A stretch of DNA of 64,000 bases from Dysidea avara (Eukaryota > Porifera > Demospongiae > Dictyoceratida > Dysideidae). Shown in pieces: positions 10,926-21,618 of this stretch; within the stretch, counting starts at the first letter, position 1; each line of letters opens with the position of its first letter. The notes beneath the pieces were generated by a model. That model worked only from the letters and a program-made list of their open reading frames with translations, was not told the DNA's origin and ran no database searches. The translations under genes were made by a program, and so were the position numbers. The stretch lies in assembly GCF_963678975.1 (NCBI RefSeq), contig NC_089280.1, positions 35,624,508 to 35,688,507 on the forward strand, in the 5' to 3' direction.

Positions 10926-11371
10926 TAGGGACCCGCCGATTATGCTCATAATTTTACCTATTATGCTATGCTACACTGCTCAAAAATTTACCTATTATGC
11001 TTAAATTTATGCTCAATACTTACCCATTATGCTCAAATTATGCCCAATTATTTATGCCTCAGTTCTCATGCTCTACTTATAATTTTCAGTTTATGGATAA
11101 ATAATAAGTGGCTGAAGCACAAACTTACTTGTCAAACTGTATATTACAGAGAAGATCGATATACTCTAATAGAACAGTCAGCTATGTGATTGTTCTATTA
11201 GAGTTACTGACTGTTCTATTAGAGTATATCGATCTTTCTGTTATAGCTATTTTGATAAGCAAGGATTCATACTATTACACAAATATTCTACCCATTATGC
11301 TAGCATTATGCTCAATGCTTTCAGGCACCTATTATGCTCATAATTATGCCAGCATAATCGGCGGGTCCCTA
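10926..11371. mobile_element. hAT-like MITE with TAGGGACCCGCC ends and 8-base target duplication
   Basis: Terminal inverted repeats TAGGGACCCGCCGATTATGC and its reverse complement. The target duplication is GTTATCCT (10918-10925) and GTTACCCT (11372-11379), with one difference. The other copy of the duplication has the uninterrupted site near 37060, so the insertion came after the duplication. The interior repeats TTATGC-rich units, and its centre holds three CTCTAATAGA-type motifs in inverted arrangement (11155-11236). An 8-base duplication and TAGGG ends are typical of hAT elements. No transposase. Confidence 0.85.
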
Positions 11372-12651
11372 GTTACCCTTGCAGAAACTAAGTCAGAAGA
11401 TCAATGGCAAAGTGAACCTAAAAAAAGCAAATTTGCTTGAGAATGTTATCATTGTAATATGCATTTAAAAATAGGTCATGGACATGAAGGAAGGCACAGG
11501 AAGGAAAGTTATGTAGTTTTTATCCCCAAAAAATGCTCACCTTTTGCTGTAGCCTAGTGGGAAAAGAATAATAAGAAAAAGAAGATGAACAAAATGGCAT
11601 TTTTCAGATATTTTTTAAAATGCTTTTATTGTTCCTTTTGACTTCATATTTTCCAGCGGACCTATACTTCTTCCACATTAACTTCTAAGGCTTCTTTCGT
11701 GGTTGGGTGAGTTTCCTAAGGTGGTGTTTAGGTGTGTGTTCTATTAGGATTTTTGCCAAAAACAGGTGATCTCTATTATGAACCACTACCATGGTTCATG
11801 ATAGTGTCCACGCGTATAGCTTTAATTTGCTTTGATTGCACTTCTTTCAAGTGAATGTGTCACATGAATATATGTTGTCATATATTTACTGGGGTTTAAC
11901 TATCATTTAACTCCCAGTTATTTACTTTGGTGTATGGCTTCAGTGGGATAGAATACCTACGTATCTTCTTTTTTATTCTAAAGCCAGATTATGAAGGACG
12001 TACTGAGCAGATGGTGACTACAATTAGGCAGAAACTAAACGGCGATGTATTATATAATCATTAATGTGACCTAGTCTGGGGAAACAAATGCCAATTTTAA
12101 GTATTTGGTACATTGTAGCTTGGCAGTGGTTGAAGCTATGTGTACCAAATTTTCACATGTTTTATAAAAAAATTCCTTACCTTCCAGAGCATCCACTGTG
12201 CATTTGCAAGTAGCCAACAACTAAGTTTCCCATTATTTTAGATTATAGGTATGGGCCATCCATGTAGGCGTCAAAACCACCTGGCTAAAATGAAAGGATA
12301 CTTACAGCACAGGTCTTTATTCATCACCACGGAGCTGTGCAGCCACATACAGCCATCCCCAGCCTGGGCTGACCAGAGCTCCATTAAGGCCCCAGACTAT
12401 ATATTCAATTGCAAGGAAACAATACACTGATGTTTGTTAACCCTGTATGTATACATATATATAGAGATATATATTAGCTGAATATATAATGCAAATACTT
12501 AACTGTATGCTACTGTAGCTACATGATGATGACTGACTTGATATACATAAAAGTTTAGTAATATGTGATATTAAGCACCACCTCTAATTATGGTGTTAGC
12601 TATTCATATAATGGATTTATTATTTCCTTGCAACTGAGTGTAGATCTGTAG

Positions 12652-12907
12652 CAGTGGTGATTCTAGACCTGACCTACAGGGGGGCCAAGTAGGGAACAGC
12701 ATAACTTTGTTGTTTTGCTATAATATAAAGTAGAATTTCAGGGGGGTCTGGGGGTGCAACCCCAGAAGCTGCTGGATTTTTGTAATTTAAAGGCTTGAAA
12801 ACAGCCTAAAATTTATGCTAAAAATATGAAAATAACAATGCCAATCTATACTGCAACTGATGTAAAAAAAATTTATTTTTCAGCAGCCCCCCTTAGAATC
12901 GCCTATG
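12652..12907. mobile_element. Small hAT-like MITE, CAGTGGTGATTCTA ends
   Basis: Ends CAGTGGTGATTCTA and TAGAATCGCCTATG are inverted with few mismatches. The target duplication ATCTGTAG is perfect at 12644-12651 and 12908-12915. The interior is non-coding, with CCCCCAGAC-type purine and pyrimidine tracts near both ends. It is shared with copy 2 of the duplication, so it is older than that event. A third, independent insertion lies at 52677-52940. Confidence 0.85.
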
Positions 12908-13004
12908 ATCTGTAGTGCACCAATGCATAAACTACCACAAATTGACTTTTTTGAAGAGCACATAATCTCCAAGGTGGCAAGGTCCATTGAGTAATCAATA
13001 CTGG

Positions 13005-13556
13005 ACCTGGGTGGCCTCGAACCTGCAGCCATCCGATTTACGCTCAAACGCTTACAGGAGTCTACCGGGTGGTCAGGATGTTTTCTCCTTGTTATTTTCA
13101 TGTAACTATATCCATAGGAATTCTAGAGAGTAACTCATTATCTCAAAGTACCCCAAGTAGAACCAAATGGACACTAGTTTATTTATTAATGCTTTACAGC
13201 ACAAGTGCTGAAGGTCTGTAGGACACCTGGTCCTACAGCCTGCTCAAAGACTTCAGCTACTTAAGGTGTGTTTGAAAAGTTGGAGAAAGGAGAAAAAATC
13301 CATGACTGGACCTAGGTAGCCATCCGATTTATGCTCAAACGCTTACAGGAGTCTACCAGGTGGTCAGGATGTTTTCTCCTTGTTATTTTCATGTAACTAT
13401 ATCCATAGGAATTCTAGAGAGTAACTCATTATCTCAAAGTACCCCAAGTAGAACCAAATGGACACTAGTTTATTTATTAATGCTTTACAGCACAAGTGCT
13501 GAAGGTCTGTAGGACACCTGGTCCTACAGCCTGCTCAAAGACTTTAGCTACTTGTT
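13005..13556 (-). mobile_element. tRNA-derived SINE, tandemly repeated about 1.9 times
   Basis: On the minus strand the units start near ACATCCTGACCACC, carry a tRNA-like block with a B box (GGTTCGAGGC, complement near 13015) and end in an AATAAATAAA-type tail. The whole block plus a roughly 95-base linker repeats with a period of about 291 bases (compare 13079 with 13370). A plus-strand copy lies at 26001-26203. tRNA origin is inferred from the B box and its spacing. Confidence 0.6.
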
Positions 13557-13703
13557 ACCCAAGTGGACGGTTAAAACATAAACATACAGTGATATATACG
13601 TGTCACTATATATACTTCATCCATTGAATCTGAGTACAGATCTGTGCATATTTGGCTTGTTTGACGTTTTTTTTTGGCTACCTCTATTTGCTACGTATCA
13701 AGA

Positions 13704-14043
13704 CAGTGGCGGATCTAGGAATTTATAAAGGGGGTTTCCAGTTTAGAAGGTGGAGATATATATTGACATGAGATACGCAAACGTTTGCACTACATCGTCT
13801 GGTTTGGTAAGGTGAGACCAAAAAAAAAAAAAAAAAAAAAAAAAAAGGTCACAGCCTAGTAATAGTACATAAAATATATTAAAAACTTCCTACACACTAC
13901 TTTAGTAGCTACTGTGACTGCTCTAATTACAGTATCTCGATCGAGACGCACGCCGCGATAATTAAAACATTTAATTGTTACGCAATCATTTTTCAAAGGG
14001 GGTTTCCGTGGAAACCAATGAAACCCCCCTGGATCCGCCACTG
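13704..14043. mobile_element. MITE of the 5-base-target family, copy 1
   Basis: CAGTGGCGGATCTAGG at the left end and GGATCCGCCACTG at the right end, flanked by CAAGA on both sides (13699-13703, 14044-14048). It is inserted at the very start of the composite repeat head; the head at 21619 shows the uninterrupted ATCAAGACAC. The interior has a poly-A run of about 28 and a decayed copy of the CTCTAATAGAG motif running into TATCTCGATCG near 13920-13945. Confidence 0.85.
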
Positions 14044-14894
14044 CAAGACACACGGTAGTGTGTCGTGCGGCCCAAGAAGTCGGCGCGCCACACCGTGAGT
14101 ATATTAACAGGAAGAAAGAAAACGCAATTTTCACACCTATGTAGCTCTGTGATCCCTTATCCGATTGGAACCAAATTTGCTACAGCCATGCCGCCCAGTT
14201 AGGGGAGTCTACATACCACATTTGAAGAAAATCGCTCCAGCCATTTCCGAGATACGAGCGAACAAAAGTTCGTTTTAATTTCTTCATTTTTCTCTTCTTC
14301 ATTTCGCACACTTCGCGCAAAATTCGCCATAAAACACGAATTCGTCCTCGAATTGGGCTGAAATTTGGCACACTTAAAGGGCTCATTAAGGCGGATCTCC
14401 GTACCAACTTTGGTAGGAATCCGATGAACATTCACGGAGTTATGACCGATTATTTGCGTAAAATAAGGTCGAAGGTCTGTCACGCCTACAGGGTAAACCC
14501 CTTGGAGGTATCAGTTGCAAATTGATATGTAGATGGAGCAACCATCGTAGGAGTGCCTTTTTGTGGTTTGAAAGGAATTGGGATAAAGACCATGGAAATA
14601 TGACACAAAACCCAACCTGTGTCAAAATTACGCGATCGATTTTTATGAATAAAAAAATTATTAGTTCTCGTGTCTACCAGGCAAACCGCTTAGAACAACG
14701 AGCTGAAAATCAGTATGTAGCTGAAATAATCATCATAGAAGGTCCTTGCAGTAGGACAGAAGAATCGGATTACAAAACACTGAGTTATGATTCGAAAGGT
14801 AACTACGTGCAGATGCGAGATCGAGATACTCTAATAGAACGGTCACCCAGCTGCATTTATAATTTACTCAGTTATATTACATTGCAAGTTATTC
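14044..14894. repeat. Head of composite minisatellite element, copy 1
   Basis: Matches 21619-22430 throughout. It opens with a GC-rich fold: GACACACGG and GTGTGTC pair, and CACGGT recurs as ACCGTG near 14095. The rest, including phrases such as GTTATGACCGATTAT, has no convincing coding frame. It ends with GAGATCGAGATACTCTAATA, after which the 31-base array starts. The high CpG content beside its AT-rich surroundings is unusual. Confidence 0.75.
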
Positions 14895-15736
14895 TGTAGG
14901 GAATTCAGCTACAAACAAGTCACCCTGTAGTCAGATCAGCTAGAAGAAGGTACCTAATAGAGAGTTCAGCTACAAAGAAGCCATCATGTAGAGAGTTCAG
15001 CTCAAATAAATCACCCTGTAGAGAATTCAGCTACAAACAAATTGCCCTGTAGAGTGATCAGCTAGAAGAAGTTACCTTATAGAGAGTTCAGTTACAAAGA
15101 AACAATCATGCAAAGAGTTTAGCTGCAAACAAATCACCCAGTAGAAAGTTCCGCTATGAACAGATCACACTGTAGAGAGTTCAGTTAGAAACAAGTCATC
15201 CTGTAGAGAGATCAGCTAGAAGAAGTCACCTTGTAGAGAGTTCAGTTACAAAGAAACCACCATGTAAGAGAGTTCAGCTGCAAACAAATCACCTGTAGAG
15301 AGTTCAGCTAGGAACAAGTCACCCTGTACAGAGATCAGCTAGAAACAAGTCATCCTGTAGAGAGTTCAGCTAGAAGAAGTTACATTGTAGAGAGTTCAGC
15401 TATAAAGAAACTATCATGTAGAGAGTTCAGCTGCAAACAAATCGCCCTGTAGAGAATTCAGCTACAAACAAATCGCCCTGTAGAAAGATCAGCTAGAAGA
15501 AGTTACCTTGTAGAGAGTTCAGCTACAAACAAGTCACCCTGTAGAGAGATCAGCTAGAAACAAGCCACCCGTAGAGAGTTCAGCTAGAAGAAGTTACATT
15601 GTAGGGAATTCAGCAGTTCAGCTGCAAACAAATCACCCTGTAGAGAATTCAGCTACAAAAAAGTCGTCCGGTAGAGAGGTCAGCTAGAAGGATCACCTTG
15701 CAGAGAGGTCAGCTACAAAGAAATCACCCTGCTTCA
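14895..15736. repeat. 31-base minisatellite array 1, about 27 units
   Basis: Units carry GTAGAGAGWTCAGCTA followed by an A-rich half ending ATCACCCT, 31 bases in all, with many substitutions and small indels. Two variants recur: AGTTCAGCTACAAA and AGATCAGCTAGAAG. Arrays 2 and 3 share the unit and the same head or tail context. Confidence 0.9.
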
Positions 15737-15846
15737 TCTTTTCTTCTTCCTGTGGTAAAGAAAAAAATGATAGGTTAAAAAGCCCTAAAGCCAGCCATAG
15801 GCCGGCTTTGGGGTATACAAATACAAAAAGAAGTGAAATCTAATCC
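15737..15846. repeat. Tail of composite element, copy 1
   Basis: Starts near CTTCTTCCTGTGGTAAAG and contains a small hairpin, AAAGCCAGCC / GGCCGGCTTT. The same tail follows arrays 2 (25545-25646) and 3 (from about 45860, split by a later insertion), always running into the palindrome. Confidence 0.7.
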
Positions 15847-16148
15847 AAAACAGCCAAGCTGTAAAAAAAGAGTGCGGCCCTCAGAAAGGCTATGGTGAAA
15901 AAAGATGTGAAATCCAAGGTGGCAGCCGAGAAATGGCTGTGATGGTAGGTTAATGGTAAAAATTTTAATAATGACAATTCAGGTGAATTTTGTGCCAAGA
16001 CCAAGCGGCACCAAATTCACCTGAATTGTTGTTATTAAAATTTTTACCATCACAGCCATTTCCTGGCTGCCATGCACCTTGGATTTCACATCTTTTTTCA
16101 CTATACCCTTTCTGAGGGCCGCACTCTTTTTTTACAGCTTGGCTGTTT
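15847..16148. repeat. Foldback palindrome, copy 1
   Basis: Near-perfect inverted repeat with arms of about 140 bases. AAACAGCCAAGCTG at the left pairs with CAGCTTGGCTGTTT at the right, through GTGCGGCC, GATGTGAAATCCAAGG and TTTTAATAATGACAATTC. Further copies lie at 25647-25967, 26989-27287 and 48481-49122. A decayed half-arm follows at about 16654-16742. It is either the end of the composite element or an independent foldback element. Confidence 0.8.
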
Positions 16149-16900
16149 AATTATACAAAGAGAAATGGGTGAACTTGAAAGTGTTGCATCATAACTTAAC
16201 GATATTCAGGGGTATATACTCTCTTCAGTGTATGTATAAACTCAGAGTATGTACTCGTAAGTCATTGATTGTGTGCATATATAATTTTTTAAATCAAGAC
16301 ATGATAGCAGCCAATGTGGGAACCCGACAGACAAGCATGTATTTTACAGGAACCAAGAAAATGCTACTTTCATCAGTTTCATGTATCCATAGCTCGATAG
16401 CATCTGAACAGAAAATAACCATGTTTGCTACGGAAACTACCTCAGGGTATGTTCCAAATTTGAGCTGAATCTGTCCAGCTGTCATGGAGATATGCATCTT
16501 CAAAGTTTGTATTATTTTCCTGTGCCTTCTGCTTCTACTTTGCAACACTTAGAAAATCGCCATAACTCGTTGTGCTTCAGTCAATTTACAGGGTACTTCA
16601 TGTTAGATGATTATGGTGTGATAATTTAAATGATTGGCATTAACATCATTCCAGTCATTTCTTGTCTGCCACCTTTGATTTCACAACTTTTTAACCTTGG
16701 TTTTTTGGGGGACTGAACTCTTTTTTAATGGAGTGGCTATTTTGGTATAGATAACAGTTACTGTAGCTCAACTGTTTTCTAATGGATAAGTGATACTGTA
16801 TGTAAAGCACTAGACTACAAAACTTTACATAGCTTTGGATAACAAGGGTATGGATAAATAAGGGTCTGCTGAAAAATAAATTCTTACTATTCAACCATGC
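16149..16900. other. Intergenic DNA with a decayed palindrome arm
   Basis: No gene recognised. 16654-16742 reads as a worn copy of the palindrome's right arm (CCACCTTTGATTTCACA, then ACTCTTTTTTA and TGGCTATTTTGG). Two short overlapping frames near 16169-16548 have no features supporting a protein. Confidence 0.5.
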
Positions 16901-17335
16901 TTGTGTGATCTGTATAAGTATAAAGGTGTATTGACTTCCAGTTTAGCTAGTTCAATGATAATGATTTCCCATGCTACAATTATTGGTATGTGTACTTGGA
17001 ATAATCGTTTTGAATTTTCAGATTCACAACTACTAGCTAAGCTGCTGATGAGCCTCTGTCCCTGTGTGTTGACTGACACACAAAGACTAAGGATTATTAC
17101 GTTAAATTTTATCAAGCTTGTACTTGCATTTTCTGATTTGTGTAGTCCTTCTTGCCATATGTGCTTCATTGAAGAACCATGTTGTTATGAAAATGATGTA
17201 ACTAGTGAATTCCCACCATTCTTTGTGTGGTACTATAAGTCAGTCATATTAACTGATTGTGTACAAAAAAAATGGCAACTGTACCATCTAAAGATATCCT
17301 ACTACATTACACAAAGGATGCATGTAGCTTACTAA
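16901..17335 (+). CDS. Hypothetical 144-codon frame, convergent with the lectin gene
   Basis: An ATG frame ending 41 bases from the stop of the fibrinogen-related gene on the other strand. It is Cys-rich in the middle (CLTDT...LCSPSCHMCF...PCCYE) and mildly hydrophobic, with no signal peptide or known domain that I recognise. It could be an exon of a decayed gene or a chance frame. Confidence 0.2.
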   Translation: MCDLYKYKGVLTSSLASSMIMISHATIIGMCTWNNRFEFSDSQLLAKLLMSLCPCVLTDTQRLRIITLNFIKLVLAFSDLCSPSCHMCFIEEPCCYENDVTSEFPPFFVWYYKSVILTDCVQKKWQLYHLKISYYITQRMHVAY

Positions 17336-17376
17336 CAAAGTTTCTACAATACAACAGTAATACTGAGTGAGAGTTA

Positions 17377-18135
17377 CTAGGCAGTACATCCTACTTTACG
17401 TATTTTCATTTCAGCAAATGATGGAACATGATATTTGTCGCCTAGGTGAATAAATGCAGCAGACAGTGGTCCTGCATAGTTGTAGTTTAGGTTGATAGTA
17501 AAGCAACTAGAATGCCACCATCCACCTGTACCACCTACACCACGTTGATCAACTGCACAATTTCTGCTACTGCGGTCATTATCTCTATCACGAGTGGTGA
17601 ATTCTTGTCCACTTAAAGGATATGCAGTAAATGGGTCTATACGAGTAATTCCAGTAAATCCTGATATACTTAGTATATAGTTTGTACTTGGTGATCCCAC
17701 ACTGAAGTGATTGTAGTGGAGATAAGTGTCAGTTCCATTGGCAAATGTGAGGTCTATCCATAGTTCCCATTGTCCTTTACTGGTTAAACAGTGTAGGGAG
17801 TGTAGTCCGTACCAAAATTCTGAGCGGAGATTACCAAATCCTAGTTCATATTCCCACCAGAATCTATTGAAGTCTTCATTAACACCTTGTATTCTCCTCT
17901 GGATTACTATCCATCCTCCACCATTAGTTAGTGTGTCACAATATCCTTGTGCTGTATGTCCTGATGTGGTTGTTGAGCAGGGGTCCCTGATGGTGTATAT
18001 TCCTGGAGATGGTCTCTTTGTAGCAAAGTAGTTACCTTTAGCTGTAACACTACAGCAGTTATCTATCACAGATCCATCAACTGTTGTAACACTAACTAGA
18101 ATTAGCACTGTTATAACAGTTGTAACAACAATCAT
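17377..18135 (-). CDS. Secreted fibrinogen-related domain protein (FReD lectin)
   Basis: 252 codons, single exon, starting at the ATG at 18135 (a TTG two codons earlier is not needed). Residues 1-21 are a signal peptide. A short linker has a CC pair (27-28) and GIYTI (45-49), the usual lead-in to the domain. The fibrinogen C-terminal domain covers about 50-252: C66, GGGW (72-75), GFGNL (99-103), EFWYG (106-110), the DRDND calcium-site motif (183-187), NCA (192-194), WW (206-207) and C211. Length and Cys pairs fit the family. Such proteins usually bind acetylated sugars in innate recognition or adhesion, and this one has no collagen or coiled-coil region and no membrane anchor. A tandem copy at 19881-20643 is frameshifted. 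Domain call certain; ligand unknown. Confidence 0.92.
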   Translation of the reverse strand: MIVVTTVITVLILVSVTTVDGSVIDNCCSVTAKGNYFATKRPSPGIYTIRDPCSTTTSGHTAQGYCDTLTNGGGWIVIQRRIQGVNEDFNRFWWEYELGFGNLRSEFWYGLHSLHCLTSKGQWELWIDLTFANGTDTYLHYNHFSVGSPSTNYILSISGFTGITRIDPFTAYPLSGQEFTTRDRDNDRSSRNCAVDQRGVGGTGGWWHSSCFTINLNYNYAGPLSAAFIHLGDKYHVPSFAEMKIRKVGCTA

Positions 18136-18200
18136 TGTCAACTATCAACTTTATTGCTACTAAAAGATTGATGGAAATGATTCCTAGTCAGTACATCACA

Positions 18201-18210
18201 TAATTTTATA
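18201..18210 (-). promoter_or_regulatory. TATA-like box of the intact FReD gene
   Basis: On the minus strand it reads TATAAAATTA, 66-75 bases before the ATG at 18135, the same spacing as in the repeat receptor gene. The duplicated gene at 20643 keeps a nearby CCTTATTAGG block but has no TATA box at the matching place. Confidence 0.45.
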
Positions 18211-19400
18211 GTCTTTTATGCTTCCTAATAAGGTCATTTTAGGATGATTTGTATGATGTTTAATATTGCAGTTTATTCCCATATTTGGGTTATATGTGTG
18301 TTCATGTAGGCAAAAGTTACCCACAAGATTAGTTGTAATGACAATTTTATTATTGCAATAAAGGTATTTACCCTAAAAGCGATCTTTGTATAGAAGGGTG
18401 ACTTTTGGTGAAATCATAATGCTATTACGGAAACCAGTAATGTAACTATTGTGTCAAAAGCCATTAGTCAGTCTGTCTGGTCACGGTGTTATGGATCATT
18501 TTCTCAATAACAATATGACAGGTACCTAAGCTAGCAGGTCTATATACATCAGTACAAGTGGAAGTGGTCAAATGATTACTCCTACTTGTTATATAGCACA
18601 TTAAAGTTTTACTATTACAACTGAATTTTTTACAGCCTGAGTAACTGATGTAGATGCACTGCAGTTGTACTTGTAATGATTGGCTTGTTAGCACAGCGAC
18701 CACTCCCCTTAATACTTATAATAATCTGTTCTCTACAGAACAACATGGTGACTACCATATTTACTTGGTTAAACACTGTGGTATTTATTATCTTCGTTTT
18801 GAAGATCAATGTGGCAACTATCTACCACTTGATGCTCGAAAACAATATTGTAGCCCTTATTTTAAAAATTGATTGTTGCACCCCTACAGTACAGCTACTA
18901 TTGAAGGTGCAGTGTTTATCTAAGTAAATAGGATATGCCCTTTAAAGATTTGTCAGTACACTTACAATGACTCGCTCAATGATTTATTCATAGGATACCT
19001 CTATGAGAGTACCTGTAGTCAACAGCAAGATTGAGATACTATAACAGAAAAAGTAAACAAACTAGTTTAATAATTTAAAACATGAAGGAGGATTCCAAGA
19101 AATAAAAATAAAGTGAAAGAAGTTATATGTAGTGCAACATATCATCACATAAGCAGAAAATTTGACAGGGAATTAGATTTGGCAGTTGGTGAATTTTCAA
19201 TGAAATTATCAAATTTAAATCTGCCAAATAGCCAGCCAGTTACATAACTTTTAAGTGATGTTAGGTGTGATGTTTGCTGTGTAGCACATGTATCTGTCAC
19301 TTGCTGAACTCATGGCTCTTTTGAAGTACTTCAAGAAGACAAAGAATAATGAGAGGTAGGAATCTATACCAATGAGCACTTGACCACTAACAAAAGCAAT
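18211..19400. other. Spacer between the two FReD copies, no gene recognised
   Basis: AT-rich DNA. Two overlapping frames near 18654-18927 and one on the minus strand near 18464-18703 show no domain or splice context. An inverted pair, TTTGGCAGTTGGTGAATTT (19168-19195) and AAATTTAAATCTGCCAAA (19211-19229), makes a small weak hairpin. Confidence 0.4.
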
Positions 19401-19401
19401 C

Positions 19402-19830
19402 AAGCCTGAGATCAAAAACATGGAGAAATTCATGGAAAGACCTGTATCATACTGTGACAAAGACATCGGAAGATATGCTACTGAGCATGGTCCAATAGCT
19501 GTAGCCAAACATTTCTCCAAAATTCTCAGATTTTTTGTGCCAGAGGCATCTGTGAGATGTTTCAAAAAAGAGTGCTTGAATACTTGTGCGAGCTAAAAGC
19601 AAGCGTATAAAAGTTAGAAATACAAAACCAATTAAAAATCTACCCATGAAACATCAGGGAAGACCGCTTTTATCCCAAGAGGAAACCAATCTTGCAGTAT
19701 GGAAATGCATTAAATCACTGAGGTCTGTTGGTTCTTCAGTCAATACGTGGGTGGGAGCCATTACACCCAGGATATTCGAAAGTGCAAGGGGGTATTCATC
19801 TACCTCAATAAAACATAATACAAGGAGTGT
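19402..19830 (+). pseudogene. pogo/Tigger-like transposase fragment (N-terminal HTH region)
   Basis: Broken frames read IGRYATEHG, AKHFSKIL, HQGRPLLSQEE and SVGSSVNTWVGA, the order found in the DNA-binding N-terminal part of the DDE transposases abundant in sponge genomes (IGxYAxENG ... FSKxL ... RGRPLxLxEE). Several frameshifts and stops; the catalytic part is absent. It lies between the two lectin genes. A second, longer copy is split at 21388-21548 and 26205-26860. Confidence 0.65.
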
Positions 19831-19880
19831 AACTACTAACAAAGTTTTTAAAACACAACAGTAATAGTGAATGAGAGTTA

Positions 19881-20643
19881 CTAGGCAGTACATCCTACTT
19901 TACGTATTTTCATTTCAGCAAACAATGGATTGTACCATTTGTCACCAAGGTAGATAATCCCAAATAGTCCTGCATAATTGTAGTTGAGGTTGATAAGAAA
20001 GCAATCAAAAGCCCACCATCCACCTGTAGCATTAGGACCATGTCCATTAACTGCACAATTTGCATGCCAACGCTTGTCGTTATCTCTGTCGTGAGTGGTG
20101 AATGGTCGCCCATTTAATCGATGCCCACTAAATGGTTCAAATGGAGTAATCCCAGTAAATCCTGATATACTTAGTGTATAGTTTGTACTTGGTGATCCTA
20201 CACTGAAGTGATTGTAGTGGAGATAAATGTCAGTTCCATTGGCAAATGTGAGGTCTATCCATAGTTCCCATTGTCCTTTACTGGTTAAACAGTGTAGGGA
20301 GTGTAGTCCATACCAAAATTCAGTTTGGAGATTACCACATATTCCCACCAGAATCTATTGAAGTCTTCATTAACACCTTGTATTCTCCTCTGGATTACTA
20401 TCCATCCTCCACCATCAGTTAGTGATCAGTTAGTATATCACAATATCCTTTCACTGTTGCTATGTTTCCTGATGTGGTTGTTGAGCAGGGGTCCCTGATG
20501 GTGTATATTCCTGAAGATGGTCTCTTTGTAGCAAAGTAGTTACCTTTAGCTGTAACACTACAACAGTTATCTATGACAGATCCATCAACTGTTTTAGCAC
20601 TAACTAGAACTAGCACTGTTATAACAGCTGTAACAACAATCAT
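19881..20643 (-). pseudogene. Frameshifted tandem copy of the FReD lectin gene
   Basis: Same orientation as the intact gene and close to it in sequence along the whole length, including 3' flanking DNA. It starts with ATG at 20643 and keeps the signal peptide and CC pair. An 11-base duplication near 20420-20435 (AGTTAGTGATC repeated) and a 10-base loss near 20337 leave the first 70 codons and the domain core in different frames. The core from GNLQTEFWYG to the end is open and keeps the calcium-site region (HDRDND), the Cys pair and the same C-terminus. The signal-bearing part ends early, so it is probably a recent pseudogene, unless the two lesions come from sequencing error. Confidence 0.8.
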
Positions 20644-21387
20644 TGTAAAAGCAGTACTTAAAATTCTTCCATGAAAAGTTCAAGCTAATTCTGTCAAGCA
20701 ATAACAATCTAATGTTTGAAGTTTTTGCTCTACTCCCTAATAAGGTTGGTTAGGGTGGCTTGTACAATGTTCTATATATAATGATGCGCATATATGGGTA
20801 CCTTGTATATTACTATTTTATACTTAAAAGTCCCTCCCATTCTTGTTTACACTTCTAAACCAACAGGTGGGATGATGAATGTATTGGTTAACCACAATTC
20901 CTGTTTGGCAACTATCTTAATTAACGTGTTTATACTTGTAGTACATTGAAGTACATTTCATCTTTTATCTACAGCCAGTTGTGTGGTGTTGTGGTTTTGT
21001 ATATATATCCTGAACTATACTAATACAACTCTCCACACATCATTATGTTGTTACACATATTAAACTACTAGCAGCAGTTCATGGAAGTTTGGTTACCTGA
21101 AATTAAAGCATGAAGTAATTTTCTTACCTTGTGTGTATCACCTAAAGTATATTGTATGCCCTGTATCTCCAACTCCCTTCTCCCTTTTATAAATATCATT
21201 TACACAGTAAAATGCTTTGGTGTATGTTAAATGTAAAGTTAGTTTATGGTTTGTTGAGGTTCACTGAAGTACCACGTTGACACAGTAACAGCAACTATCA
21301 TCATCATGGACACCATTAGTAATCAACACATGATGACTGGTCTGTAATGTATACAGTTACTCAGGCCATGCAATTAACCAAAGTTAA
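20644..21387. other. Upstream spacer, no gene recognised
   Basis: The first 150 bases are weakly similar to the region upstream of the intact FReD gene (CCCTAATAAGG). The rest is AT-rich, with no frame or element that I can support. Confidence 0.4.
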
Positions 21388-21548
21388 GCTTGAGATCAAA
21401 AACACAGATAAATTTAGGGGAAGACCTGTATCATACTGTGACAAAGACAGGGCTGACATTGGAAGATATGCTACTGAGAATGGTCCAACCAAACACTTCT
21501 CCAAAATTCTTACACTTTTATATCAGAGACATCTGCAAGATATAAATA
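21388..21548 (+). pseudogene. pogo/Tigger-like transposase, 5' part of a split copy
   Basis: Reads RPVSYCDKDRADIGRYATEN and then THFSKIL-type residues (TKHFSKIL), the N-terminal DNA-binding region. The homology stops at CATCTGCAAGAT and resumes at 26205 after about 4.65 kb of other repeats. AAGAT is present at both break points, as expected for a target duplication. Confidence 0.65.
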
Positions 21549-21618
21549 AACTAATGTCTATTTGGTTCCACAAGGGGTACTTTGAGATAATAAGTCACTC
21601 TCTAGAGTTCCTATGGAT
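21549..21618. repeat. SINE-linked linker sequence
   Basis: Matches, on the opposite strand, the roughly 95-base linker seen twice at 13081-13176 and 13372-13467 (TTTGAGATAATRAGT). It sits directly before the head of composite element 2. Confidence 0.5.

Larger units (their letters stand above)
10074..13700. repeat. Segmental duplication Y, copy 1
   Basis: Begins CAGTGGTTCACATGG and matches 36221-40104 almost base for base. Copy 1 carries a hAT-like insertion at 10926-11371 that copy 2 lacks, and SINE material at 13005-13556 where copy 2 has a (CAT)n run. Copy 2 carries nested insertions and an expanded 21-base array. A short frame after a TTTACAG acceptor-like site (about 10123-10246; SIPIILGYVL, ending HH-stop) is kept in both copies and may be an old terminal exon. 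No other coding content is clear. Confidence 0.8.

Noticed and set aside
14180-14625. Minus-strand frames in the composite head
   Set aside because: The matching part of copy 2 (21700-22200) does not keep the same frames, so they are chance openings in a GC-richer stretch.
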